Shown in pieces: positions 44,901 to 52,007 of a stretch of 64,000 nucleotides of DNA; within the stretch, counting starts at the first letter, position 1; each line of letters begins with the position of its first letter. Position numbers and translations under genes: made by a program. The notes beneath the pieces are model-generated. The model saw only the letters and a program-made list of their open reading frames with translations. It had not been told where the DNA came from and made no database searches. Origin of the DNA: JAQUBU01 sp036677685 (GTDB taxonomy: Bacteria > Bacillota > Syntrophomonadia > Syntrophomonadales > Syntrophomonadaceae); NCBI GenBank assembly GCA_036677685.1, contig JAVBWA010000021.1, forward strand, positions 17,019-81,018, given 5' to 3'.

Positions 44901-45391
44901 TTGGAGAAATTAGATTAGCAAGACTGATAAATGATAATAATTTATATGATGGAAAAGTATTTCCCTATTTTGTAGATATGATTAATATTTTGATAAATAA
45001 TGCTATGGAGCACTCAGGACTTAGTAGTTCGGATTTATCTATAAGTATTATTATTGAACCCGAAAAAGATCCAAAAGTGATAGATAGGATCACATCCGAA
45101 CTAAAAATTACTGATCAGGATTTTTTACGAATTGCAGTCATTAACAATATTTCTAGTACTATAAATGAAGAAATAATCAAAAGTCGTCTTGAAAGTATTT
45201 TCTACAATATGAAAAACAGAGAAGTGTTCAAGAAGTATATACAAATTGAAGGCGGTACCGGACTCTATAAGTTAAATAAGACGTTGATATACCATCTTCC
45301 TTGTGCTTCCGGCATATTTTATGACATAAATAATAATCAATTTAGACTTTCTATTGTAATTGGAACTAAAAATATAATGATAGGGGGGTAG
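41918..45391 (+). CDS. dtcA: Large histidine-kinase-like ATPase, DtcA of a Detocs-type defence system
   Basis: 1157-residue cytoplasmic protein with no signal or membrane segment. The first 750 residues are helical and repeat-like, as in TPR sensors (FKNEYEKAYSLLERIEAEI near 110). Near 773 is a conspicuous LSSRIRHGYCKNQL motif with a histidine that may accept phosphate. The C-terminal 170 residues are a GHKL-type ATPase: N box ILINNAMEHSG (about 1023-1033) and G box IEGGTGLYKLNKT (about 1108-1120). Two receiver genes follow at 6 bp and with 1-base overlap. In Detocs, DtcA senses phage infection and phosphorylates DtcC, or DtcB as a safety sink. Strongly AT-rich. Family named by architecture; no search was possible. 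Confidence 0.8.
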   Translation: MNRKIRRYFLAEFKRDKRSYKSYFYNMILNANQEDIKKLLESIERDREMLSKMGMMLCPMSLAELSSNKIVFNSEISIDNIEEIFIDIISLFSNKLNRYLTLKSQYEGFLFKNEYEKAYSLLERIEAEICVSIWSCSHKMMLKEKLEGLEEHKKVMSEFLKVTKSNILINTLIEFRSFSVESNNSYIAYQDRVKDFLNLFKNDEILHNYLNYKLNLEDDFDKQVLKIVMQFDSQFSLIDLYECFIEYINISNLYNEVNLGNLLLIEKKIIDYRLTNNILLNDYSKLKEYVKENNFYYILLDQYTKGNYAIFIKNIQDYLDEFPQDFQAVLLYIKACINCGQQINGNIIYKDIYNIYTLNEQVNSSILNMYQYLKEYQGTTWEIKIKGFISRKITLKDTLKYNYISSINDFRINPNFVENFSDNERRYNFLINFEDECLATTELYKYRNGDSLNIPNTILDNNRKNLFTAEYQIQNKIFDESIDLLLRMKKQLKPSDLYNLERVNRKLVVAYIGKKDYLSVIELIVKSYLKNENMIRRINLTEILDLIKDIDNILIKSSIYNVLFTYICDKNNYKRQRIAYSNFMDLNRFKSVLDIVNSNIDNMALVFFLDKICVQHLLKRQIVLNQGDSDEIRIDILRHLMELDVSNKKIYYEEITSITQQKSIKDRIKQINQSRVYVDVENIKKENEYILKESFNRYLSVKDFDDDLLAIDVTSNEYLNDLRKVVDDISEKINEKIRANPSYSQTMVILRGIITRIAEEFLFNDKYGLNTFLSSRIRHGYCKNQLVSVFRDNNLLSKKKFNHSDEYEINEYWDAILPRDSQDANLIKQELSLFTLKIEKMVEEVKSNWLSIKYKEDTNGFLDFSNCVNGCLVVIESEQIVDFEAFFSASIDFLWGFTQRRFEELRLKITDELMEYFLMELSKLEVAISSVKTKELENYTKQICSSINLCKSQVNGTITEFSNVFYKKDVYYRDFSMSDLIDTCLEISNKLNSNFGEIRLARLINDNNLYDGKVFPYFVDMINILINNAMEHSGLSSSDLSISIIIEPEKDPKVIDRITSELKITDQDFLRIAVINNISSTINEEIIKSRLESIFYNMKNREVFKKYIQIEGGTGLYKLNKTLIYHLPCASGIFYDINNNQFRLSIVIGTKNIMIGG

Positions 45392-45397
45392 ACATTA

Positions 45398-45853
45398 GTG
45401 AAAATATTATTCATTGAAGATGAAATAATTAAAGAGAAACAAATCTCAGAATATTTGAATTCCTCTTTTGAGGATATTACCATTATGATTGAAAAATCGT
45501 TAATGGCTGGAATAAAGAGAATTCAGAAAGAGAAATATGACATAATCCTATTGGATATGAGTTTACCCTTGTATGATTTTAGTGGAGATATTGAAGAAAT
45601 AAATGAATTTGAAGCTTTTGCTGGTATAGATTTATTGGACGAAATGGCAAGGATTAATTATTCATGTAAAGTCATAGTAATTACAGCTTTTGATGTAATT
45701 GAAGATGATGAGAAAAAGTTAAGTCTACAGCAAATAGATGATCAAATGACTAGAGATTACCCTCAAATATATATTGGAAGTATACATTACAATTCATCAT
45801 CCTTGGAATGGAAAATTGAATTAAATAAGATTTTGGCAGGTGTTATTAAATAG
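45398..45853 (+). CDS. dtcB: Stand-alone receiver domain, DtcB of a Detocs-type system
   Basis: 151-residue single receiver domain without output domain. Acidic pocket Glu7/Asp8 (FIEDE), phosphoacceptor Asp53 in IILLDMSLPL, switch threonine in KVIVITAFDV. A 20-residue insertion after the acceptor (YDFSGDIEEINEFEAFAGID) is shared with the receiver of the next gene, so the two are close paralogues. The usual beta-5 lysine is replaced: SIHYNSSSLEW here against VLKYDESSNEW in the next protein. In Detocs DtcB works as a phosphate buffer that prevents accidental activation. GTG start after AGGGGGG; stop overlaps the next GTG. Confidence 0.8.
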   Translation: MKILFIEDEIIKEKQISEYLNSSFEDITIMIEKSLMAGIKRIQKEKYDIILLDMSLPLYDFSGDIEEINEFEAFAGIDLLDEMARINYSCKVIVITAFDVIEDDEKKLSLQQIDDQMTRDYPQIYIGSIHYNSSSLEWKIELNKILAGVIK

Positions 45854-47085
45854 TGAAGATATTGTTAGTAGATGATGAAAGCAGAAAACTTAAGAGATTG
45901 AAAGGTATTATAAATAAATTAGAAGGTATTGCAGATAACAATATTATTCATGTACTTGATCTAAATTCTGCAAAAAATATATTAAAACAACAACAGATTG
46001 ATTTGATGGTTCTAGATCTTATTATTCCAGAGATTTTGGGAGACGATTTTGAGTTAAATGGAATAGCGGGATTAGATTTTGTTGATGAAATTATTGCTGT
46101 AGATACTTATTTTAAGCCTAAGGATATTATCATCGTTACGGAATATGATGATTTAATAGAGAAATGCTGTGACCCCGATAAGGGTATCTTGTTTCCGGTG
46201 TTAAAGTACGACGAATCTTCCAATGAATGGGAAAGATTATTAACTTCTAAAATTAAGTATGGACTCATAAGTAAAAAAAGCAGGAAATTTCAGGACTTTT
46301 CATATGATTATGATGTAGCTATTATCACAGCTGTTGAATTGGAAACTCGGGCTGTAAATAGGCTTTATGGTAATTGGCAAAAATATTATAATCCAAATGA
46401 TCCAACAAATTACTATATTAATGAGTTTTATAATTCCGGTAAAAAATTAAAAATAGTAACTGCACAACAAAGAGATCCGGGGATGGCAGCAGCTGCTACA
46501 TTAACAGGAAAAATGCTTATGCATTTTAAACCCAAGTATATACTTATGGTCGGAATAGCTGCCGGAGTAGGTGGGAACAAAAATTTTGGTGATATCATTA
46601 TAGCTGACGAAGTATGGAATTACAGCAGTGGTAAATATATAGCTGGTAATGAAGGTGAGGATATGGTTAGATTTTTACCCGATCCCAAATCTATTTCCTT
46701 GGACCGTATGCTATTAGGACAAGTTTCCATAGACTATTCAGATGTTCTTTTTCAAATAAAAAAGAATTGGATTGAAAGTGTTAACCATGATTTGAAACTA
46801 GTAATTGGCCCGCTAGCTTGCGGCACTGCGGTTATAGCAAATGAGGAAATAGTTAAACAATTAATACAAGCACATTCTAGGAAAACTGTTGGCCTAGATA
46901 TGGAATCTTATGGAATGTTCTATTCAGTTTGCAACGGAACAGGATTAAAAACAACTCCTTTGTGTCTAAAATCTATAAGTGACTTTGCAGATCATGAAAA
47001 AGGAGATTTTTACCAAAACTATGCAGCATATACGAGTGCAAATTTTGCAAAATATTTGATCGAAAATGTATTGAAGTTTGCTTGA
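45853..47085 (+). CDS. dtcC: Receiver-nucleoside phosphorylase fusion, DtcC effector of a Detocs-type system
   Basis: 410-residue effector. Residues 1-140 are a receiver (LLVDDES, acceptor Asp55 in LMVLDLIIPE, VTEYDD, lysine in VLKYDE). Residues about 155-410 are a PNP_UDP_1 nucleoside phosphorylase/nucleosidase domain (YDVAIITAVELETRAV, GMAAAATLTGKMLMHFKP, ILMVGIAAGVGG, VIANEEIV, GLDMESYGMF, and LKSISDFAD with the catalytic aspartate). In Detocs the phosphorylated effector cleaves ATP to adenine and ribose triphosphate and stops phage production by draining energy. Translation is coupled to the preceding gene (TAGTG). Confidence 0.85.
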   Translation: MKILLVDDESRKLKRLKGIINKLEGIADNNIIHVLDLNSAKNILKQQQIDLMVLDLIIPEILGDDFELNGIAGLDFVDEIIAVDTYFKPKDIIIVTEYDDLIEKCCDPDKGILFPVLKYDESSNEWERLLTSKIKYGLISKKSRKFQDFSYDYDVAIITAVELETRAVNRLYGNWQKYYNPNDPTNYYINEFYNSGKKLKIVTAQQRDPGMAAAATLTGKMLMHFKPKYILMVGIAAGVGGNKNFGDIIIADEVWNYSSGKYIAGNEGEDMVRFLPDPKSISLDRMLLGQVSIDYSDVLFQIKKNWIESVNHDLKLVIGPLACGTAVIANEEIVKQLIQAHSRKTVGLDMESYGMFYSVCNGTGLKTTPLCLKSISDFADHEKGDFYQNYAAYTSANFAKYLIENVLKFA

Positions 47086-47149
47086 TTACGGTATAATTAA
47101 TTAATAATTTTATTACATATAAGTCTGTTAATGCCAATCTGTGTTATTA

Positions 47150-47213
47150 TCAAAGTCTTTTGCTAACTTAATATCTTGTTTGCTTACAAGGCGGAACGCC
47201 CCGCCTCCACCAT
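47150..47213 (+). repeat. ssrA-3'-like junction, also a copy of a 60-bp repeat
   Basis: AAGTCTTTTGCTAACTTAAT ... GCTTACAAGGCGGAACGCCCCGCCTCCACCA. The last 15 bases CCCCGCCTCCACCAT (47199-47213) equal the ssrA 3' end at 29887-29901. The whole stretch is about 85 percent like 60271-60333. It can be read as an older right attachment site of the element. Confidence 0.6.
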
Positions 47214-47223
47214 GCAAATCCAC

Positions 47224-47284
47224 ACCCAGCTATAAAGGCTGGGTTTTCTTTTTTTATATAAGGAAGCAAAAAGAACGTCCCCCT
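47224..47284 (+). terminator. ssrA-type terminator plus REP hairpin, copy 1 of a 61-bp direct repeat
   Basis: ACCCAGC-TATAAAG-GCTGGGT followed by TTTTCTTTTTTT, then AAGGAAGCAAAAAGAACG with CCCCCT. Identical to 48315-48375 over 61 bp. This is most likely the original terminator of ssrA, moved 17 kb from the gene by insertion of the element. Confidence 0.8.
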
Positions 47285-47363
47285 ACTTCGGTCAAACGCT
47301 TATGTCTTGGCTATCCTAATATGCTAAAATATGTATAAAAAGCATATAGAAGGAGCGTGTTCT

Positions 47364-48230
47364 ATGAAAAAACTATCATATTTGCTCATTGGTATTTTAA
47401 TCGGTTCTCTTATCCCCATTCAATCTATATTTGCTGCGTCTCCCATTAAACTCATCATCAATGGCAAAGAGATTAACCCAACTGTACAACCTCAAACCAT
47501 TAATGATAGGATAATGGTAAGTGCTCGTGATGTTGCCGAGAATTTAGGGGCTACTGTCGGCTGGGATGCTGCCAATACTGCCGTTGTGATAAACGGGAAA
47601 GATTATGTACCACAAAATATAAATTCAGTAACAAAAACCAATTCTGCCCTATCACCACAACTTCCTAGTGTCAAAGAAACAACCTTTAATAGCTTCAATG
47701 CAATTGAGGCTAACGGAGAAATTTATCTTTCACTTAGTGATGGATGTTCTCTATATGATATAGATGCGAATTGGGACAATGATACAAAAACTATTAATTT
47801 CCCTCTATTTTCTCAGTCTATTAAGCTAGGAGCCATAGCTTCAAATTCAGATTCCTTTTTATATAATGACAGAACATATATTAAAAATAGTTTTTTAAAA
47901 AACATGGTTGATTCTAGCTCCATTTTGGATGGGTATAAAAATTTCAAAAATAGTTTGAACATTACTGGTGTAAGCAAACCAGATTCTTACAATAATATAA
48001 ATGTTACTGTCGCATATAATGGCAGCAAAAATGAGTGGTTATCAATAAAACCAGAAACAAGAGATTATTATGGAAAATTGTACTGCCAGGAAATCATTAA
48101 AAACTATAAAGGATTATGTGTAAGTATTAATTTTTATTATAACAAAGTTTATTTAGGGCATTATGGTTCTATGAACGACTCTGTAACAGGTGGTTTTGCA
48201 CCTTATCCCCAAAATGATTCAAACTGGTAA
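47364..48230 (+). CDS. Secreted stalk-domain protein
   Basis: 288-residue exported protein: signal peptide LSYLLIGILIGSLIPIQSIF then AASP (cleavage near residue 25), stalk domain at about 28-80 (LIINGKEINPTVQPQTINDR, IMVSARDVAENLGATVGWD, TAVVINGKDY). The C-terminal 200 residues are unrecognised, though INLSLSDG-like strands suggest further beta domains. AGAAGGAG lies 10 bases before ATG 47364. It is the only gene between the two copies of the 61-bp ssrA-flank repeat, so it came in, or was trapped, with that duplication. Confidence 0.8.
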   Translation: MKKLSYLLIGILIGSLIPIQSIFAASPIKLIINGKEINPTVQPQTINDRIMVSARDVAENLGATVGWDAANTAVVINGKDYVPQNINSVTKTNSALSPQLPSVKETTFNSFNAIEANGEIYLSLSDGCSLYDIDANWDNDTKTINFPLFSQSIKLGAIASNSDSFLYNDRTYIKNSFLKNMVDSSSILDGYKNFKNSLNITGVSKPDSYNNINVTVAYNGSKNEWLSIKPETRDYYGKLYCQEIIKNYKGLCVSINFYYNKVYLGHYGSMNDSVTGGFAPYPQNDSNW

Positions 48231-48263
48231 AAACAAGAGAGTACGTCTCTAATACAACTTTGG

Positions 48264-48298
48264 GAACTGGTCTTGCTTTCGGACGGGGGTTCGACTCC
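48264..48298 (+). other. Right attachment site (attR)
   Basis: 35 bp identical to ssrA 29852-29886 (T-arm region). The following bases ACCAGCCAACTGCAC differ from the ssrA end and lead into the second copy of the ssrA terminator. With the left copy it bounds an 18.4-kb element. Confidence 0.75.
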
Positions 48299-48314
48299 AC
48301 CAGCCAACTGCACA

Positions 48315-48375
48315 ACCCAGCTATAAAGGCTGGGTTTTCTTTTTTTATATAAGGAAGCAAAAAGAACGTCCCCCT
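48315..48375 (+). terminator. ssrA-type terminator plus REP hairpin, copy 2 of a 61-bp direct repeat
   Basis: Identical to 47224-47284. It lies directly after attR, where the terminator of an uninterrupted ssrA would be. Confidence 0.8.
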
Positions 48376-48435
48376 GCTTCATAGGGCATAATTATGGTAC
48401 AATAATGACACGGAAGCAGAAGGGAGTTGACGGTT

Positions 48436-48696
48436 ATGCCGCAAATCATTCCGATCAGGGATTTGAAAAATACAAGCGCAATCTCTAAAATGTGCCAAGA
48501 GGCAACCGAGCCGATATATATTACCAAAAACGGCTATGGCGACATGGTTATCATGAGTGTAAAAATGTACGAAGAAAAATTATTTATGCTGGATGTGTAC
48601 AACAAAATAACTGCAGCCGAGGCGCAGATAGCGGAAGGAAAGGTGCTGGATGGAGAAGCATCATTGAAAAGCATAAGAGAAAAATACAATGTATAG
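48436..48696 (+). CDS. Orphan Phd/YefM-type antitoxin
   Basis: 86-residue Phd/YefM-family antitoxin: IIPIRDLKNTSAISKMCQEA, PIYITKNGYGDMVIMSVKMY, then a C-terminal helix that should bind a toxin. It resembles the antitoxin at 63145 (same EPxxITKNGxGDxxxMS core). No toxin follows; a UUCG-loop terminator comes 14 bases after the stop. It lies just outside the right end of the element. ATG 48436 follows GAAGGGAG; a TTG nine bases earlier is in frame. Confidence 0.82.
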   Translation: MPQIIPIRDLKNTSAISKMCQEATEPIYITKNGYGDMVIMSVKMYEEKLFMLDVYNKITAAEAQIAEGKVLDGEASLKSIREKYNV

Positions 48697-48709
48697 TTTG
48701 GTTGTTTCG

Positions 48710-48730
48710 AGGCCCTTCGGGGTCTTTTTT
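48710..48730 (+). terminator. Terminator after the orphan antitoxin
   Basis: AGGCCC-TTCG-GGGTCT stem (one G-T pair) with a TTCG loop and T6. From here to 49124 (about 395 bp) I see no gene or clear signal. Confidence 0.8.
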
Positions 48731-49124
48731 GTTTTTTGGGGTTTGGGTATGAGGGAGAAGATTTATATATCAAGGCAGCACATATCAGAATTCCGCAGTT
48801 TGGAACGGAAGAGCTGGTTACTGAGTATTATACTTGCGCCCAGTCTGGGCATGGATAACCTTAGCAGCGATGAAGAAGCATGGCAGTGCCCGGAGGAGGG
48901 GGGCCCCCAACCCCGCACCGGATGCATGGGAGACATCTCCATGCATTTCTTTAGCTTTATTTTGCTTAGCTGCATTATAATAAGTAAAAAAGAAATAGAA
49001 GTACAACTTCATCCAAAGGTCACAAAAAAATATATAAATAGTAAAGTTTAATTTAAAGAAATAGATAGACTAAGCATTTATTGCAGAGATAATTACCTGA
49101 GATGATGGGGAGATATTTCAATTC

Positions 49125-50570
49125 ATGTTGAATTTAAGACTGTCAAAGAACAACATCAGCATAAAAGCATTATATAGTGATAATATTCTTAATTTAAAAG
49201 GATTGCGAAAAGAGAACTTGCCCTATATCTTTATTTGGGTGTTCTATTATGCCTGGGTAATTGTATTTGCAACCTGGTGGACAGCTTCGCCGCTTACCGA
49301 GAATGTTTTTGGGACTGAGCTTAGAAACATTTTGCACTCCGTCAATTTAATATCTTCGGCAGTATTCATATTTATTATAAAAAAGGAATGGTATATAAGG
49401 ACGGCCCGCACTGGAGCTGTATTGATTATTGCAGGCATGGCTCTGTTCATGCTTGCGCCAGGTGCCTATATTCAATTATTTGCTGCTCTGCTCATTGGAA
49501 TATCTCTCGGTTGCGTTAATATCAGTATATTAATGCCTTTTGTTTTTACGCTGAACAATACGGAAAAACTATATGCCGTGGTCGGCAGTAACATTTTGAT
49601 TAATCTGCTTCTTCTTTTTACAGAAGGTAATTCCGCCAATTATTTGCAAAGCAATACCCATCTCTTGGTATCCTTTGCTATTCTGGTAATCGCTCTCAGT
49701 GCAATATTGTTTTTCAAAAGCATACCGGCTGATGAAGAAATTATTAATAAGCCGGAAATGGAACTAAAAATTTATTGGACTTTGTTTTTTAGCTGTGTTT
49801 TCGCTTTTCTATGCAAAGGTGCGGGTAAAGGAATTCTTAACCTTACAGTAGCTAATGCCGATACCCCGGTTTTAATGTGGTATTATTTAGGAGGACTTAC
49901 CGGGTGTCTGCTCTATTATGTTATATATATTTTTAACAAAAAAAGTATTCATTTAGCATGGAATATAGCGTTCGGCAGTCTGGCAATTGGTCTTTTATGC
50001 AATGCTTTTGCTATGCCGATGCCTGGGTTGGCGGTGGTATTTGCTATTTTGTTGGGCATCGGCAACACGACAGGAATGATTAACATGTACTATGTAATGG
50101 GTATAGTTGGAAAAAGATACAACAGTATGCAATATCTCAGTCTATCCATTCTTTTTATTGGAATCTGTGGCGGTATATCTGGTGTGGCATTGGGAAACTT
50201 AATTGACAGTGTCAGCACGTTTGAAATATCTATTGTTGCCTCTATTGGTTCAGCAGCAGTTGTAATATTATTTTTGATCCTGTCTCCGGTCTTGACCCAA
50301 ACCCATTATGGGGATGACTGGGCTGGGGATTCTGGGAAGACGGAGATAAACAATGATCAACCGGACCCGTTTGAAAAATTTGAATTGAGCAAACGCGAAA
50401 CCGAAGTTTGCCAGCTGCTTATACAAGGGTATACCTTGCGTCAAATATCAGCTATATTATCGATTGCTTACTCCACCGTCAATACCTACTGCACTTCCCT
50501 ATATCGTAAATTAGGAATTAACAGCAGGATAGAATTATTGATACTTTTTAAGGATTACATCACAAAATAG
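49125..50570 (+). CDS. Membrane-anchored LuxR-family transcriptional regulator
   Basis: 481-residue regulator with an N-terminal membrane part of about 11-12 hydrophobic segments (residues 30-395, MFS-like in length) and a C-terminal GerE/LuxR HTH (residues 415-478: LSKRETEVCQLLIQGYTLRQ, ISAILSIAYSTVNTYCTSLY, RKLGINSRIELL). Regulators of this architecture are common in anaerobic Actinobacteria and Firmicutes and probably sense a small molecule in or across the membrane. GGGGAG lies upstream of the ATG. A second, small LuxR-type gene follows. Confidence 0.9.
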   Translation: MLNLRLSKNNISIKALYSDNILNLKGLRKENLPYIFIWVFYYAWVIVFATWWTASPLTENVFGTELRNILHSVNLISSAVFIFIIKKEWYIRTARTGAVLIIAGMALFMLAPGAYIQLFAALLIGISLGCVNISILMPFVFTLNNTEKLYAVVGSNILINLLLLFTEGNSANYLQSNTHLLVSFAILVIALSAILFFKSIPADEEIINKPEMELKIYWTLFFSCVFAFLCKGAGKGILNLTVANADTPVLMWYYLGGLTGCLLYYVIYIFNKKSIHLAWNIAFGSLAIGLLCNAFAMPMPGLAVVFAILLGIGNTTGMINMYYVMGIVGKRYNSMQYLSLSILFIGICGGISGVALGNLIDSVSTFEISIVASIGSAAVVILFLILSPVLTQTHYGDDWAGDSGKTEINNDQPDPFEKFELSKRETEVCQLLIQGYTLRQISAILSIAYSTVNTYCTSLYRKLGINSRIELLILFKDYITK

Positions 50571-50610
50571 CAGGGGAAGCCTGCAAACGGCTTAAATACG
50601 GGCTCCAAAT

Positions 50611-50645
50611 AACGCCTCATTAGTTCTAATGAGGCGTTATTTTTA
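50611..50645 (+). terminator. Rho-independent terminator
   Basis: AACGCCTCATTA-GTTC-TAATGAGGCGTT stem followed by ATTTTTA. Confidence 0.92.
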
Positions 50646-50728
50646 TGCCTAATATGAACTAATGAATAGACATTAATGGTTTTTGAGGTGAATGTATACA
50701 GTATGAATGATCGGAAGGGGGGAAAATC

Positions 50729-51031
50729 ATAAATCTTTATAAGAAGTTAAAACAAATACTGAAGGTTGAAAATAATCATAATTTCTCCCAACAAAATAAT
50801 TTCAGTAACAGCTGCGAAGATTGCTCCTTAGAAAACCAGGTAACTTTATTAACGCCGCGGGAATATGAACTTTATCTTCTGTTGTTGGAGGGGTTTACGT
50901 TAAAAGAATGCGCAAAACAGCTTTCGATAAAGTACTCAACCGCAAATACCCACATGACCAGTATCTATAAAAAATTAGGGGTTAATTCCAGGGCTGAGTT
51001 GATTATCAATTATCGTTCCATCAAGAAATAG
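50729..51031 (+). CDS. Small LuxR-type HTH protein without ATG/GTG/TTG start
   Basis: An open frame from stop 50708 to TAG 51029 encodes an intact GerE/LuxR domain: LLTPREYELYLLLLEGFTLK, ECAKQLSIKYSTANTHMTSI, YKKLGVNSRAELI. There is no in-frame ATG, GTG or TTG between 50711 and 50881. A strong AAGGGGGG lies 6-7 bases before ATA 50729, which would give a 100-residue protein starting (M)NLYKKLKQIL. Either ATA is used as a start, or a former ATG has mutated and the gene is silent. The HTH resembles that of the membrane regulator just upstream, so it may be a paralogue acting with it. ORF finders limited to usual starts miss it. Confidence 0.6.
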   Translation: MNLYKKLKQILKVENNHNFSQQNNFSNSCEDCSLENQVTLLTPREYELYLLLLEGFTLKECAKQLSIKYSTANTHMTSIYKKLGVNSRAELIINYRSIKK

Positions 51032-51219
51032 AAAAACGAGGCAAAGAATAAAAAGACAAGGTTTCTTGTTGGGGCGTACTTTTGGTAATGCTGTCAGCTT
51101 GAGGATCAGGTGGAGCAGTAACTGATAAACGGGAAAAGGGGGTGAATACAGGCCGAGTTGTGAGAAACCGGATGTATAACTGGTTGAATTGGCAATCAAA
51201 TAATAATAGGAGGGAAAAC

Positions 51220-51750
51220 ATGATAAGAATAAAAACCAGCCGGGTATTATTGCTGTTAATAGTGTTCCTGAGTATGAGCCTGGTTATGGCAGGGTGTGGG
51301 AAGGTTGCTGAAAAGGCGGCTGAAAAGGCGGCGGAAGAAGCAATTGAGAATAATACAGGTGGTAATGCCAAGGTGGATCTGGATAAAGACGGCAATGTCG
51401 AAATAACAACTGATGAAGGAAGTTTTAAGACGGGCAACGCTGAATGGCCCGGGGAAATACCTTCTGATGTGCCCCGTTTTAAGGAAGGGAAAATTGTATC
51501 GGTGTTGGAAAACAACACGGGTGAACAGGGGAAAGGCATTTTTGTAGGAATAGAAGATGCCAGCCTTGAGGCGGTTGCGAATTATAAGGGCGAGTTGGAG
51601 AAAAACGGATGGACCATAAGCCTGACTTCCAATACACCGGAATCAGTTATGTTCGGTGCTGAAAAAAATAACAGCATGGTTACAGTAAGTTTTGCCATTG
51701 ATGAAGGTAAATTAGCCTCGGGAGGATTGACTTATTCAGAGAAAAACTAA
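51220..51750 (+). CDS. Lipoprotein of unknown function
   Basis: 176-residue predicted lipoprotein. Basic N-terminus, hydrophobic segment VLLLLIVFLSMSLVM and lipobox MAGC (Cys about residue 26) indicate cleavage by signal peptidase II and membrane anchoring outside the cell. A helical spacer with the repeat KAAEKAAEEA follows, then a small domain (EIPSDVPRFKEGKIVSVLEN ... YKGELEKNGWTISLTSN) similar in pattern to other small secreted proteins of this phylum. ATG 51220 has AGGAGGG upstream. The repeat R8 follows. Confidence 0.82.
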   Translation: MIRIKTSRVLLLLIVFLSMSLVMAGCGKVAEKAAEKAAEEAIENNTGGNAKVDLDKDGNVEITTDEGSFKTGNAEWPGEIPSDVPRFKEGKIVSVLENNTGEQGKGIFVGIEDASLEAVANYKGELEKNGWTISLTSNTPESVMFGAEKNNSMVTVSFAIDEGKLASGGLTYSEKN

Positions 51751-51769
51751 TTTTTACCTCTTGTCCCAT

Positions 51770-51955
51770 ATAACGAGCTGAAAAGATATCTCCAGATTCT
51801 TTAAGCGGGGGGCCTATTAACAAAACAGGCGGCGGGTTCTAATCCCATGCCTAGTTGCAACGGTGTGTTGTCCCCTACGGGGACCACTTATATTGATTCC
51901 CTTCGGGAATGATTAAATTGTGTTGAAACTGCTCCGCAGTTTCTTATGATGCTTA
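51770..51955 (+). repeat. Dispersed structured repeat, copy R8 (long form)
   Basis: AACGAGCT at 51772, GCCTAGTT at 51849-51856 (85 nt), TTCTTTAAGCG, CCTATTAACAAAACAGG, GCGGGTTCTAATCCC, then all three tail hairpins: TCCCC-TAC-GGGGA, TTCCC-TTC-GGGAA and AAACTGC-TCC-GCAGTTT. It shows that the DNA right of 48.3 kb shares the chromosomal repeat family; no copy lies inside the element. Confidence 0.85.
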
Positions 51956-52007
51956 AAATAAGCTGGCTCTAAAAGACTTCAAGTAATAGGAAAGGAAGTG
52001 CAGAAGA

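Noticed and set aside
47141..47338. 65-codon frame before the stalk-domain gene
   Set aside because: Made of the ssrA-like repeat, the terminator and the REP hairpin; no ribosome-binding site.
48689..49051. 120-codon frame after the orphan antitoxin
   Set aside because: Starts inside the antitoxin end and runs through its terminator; no domain, so it is not the missing toxin.
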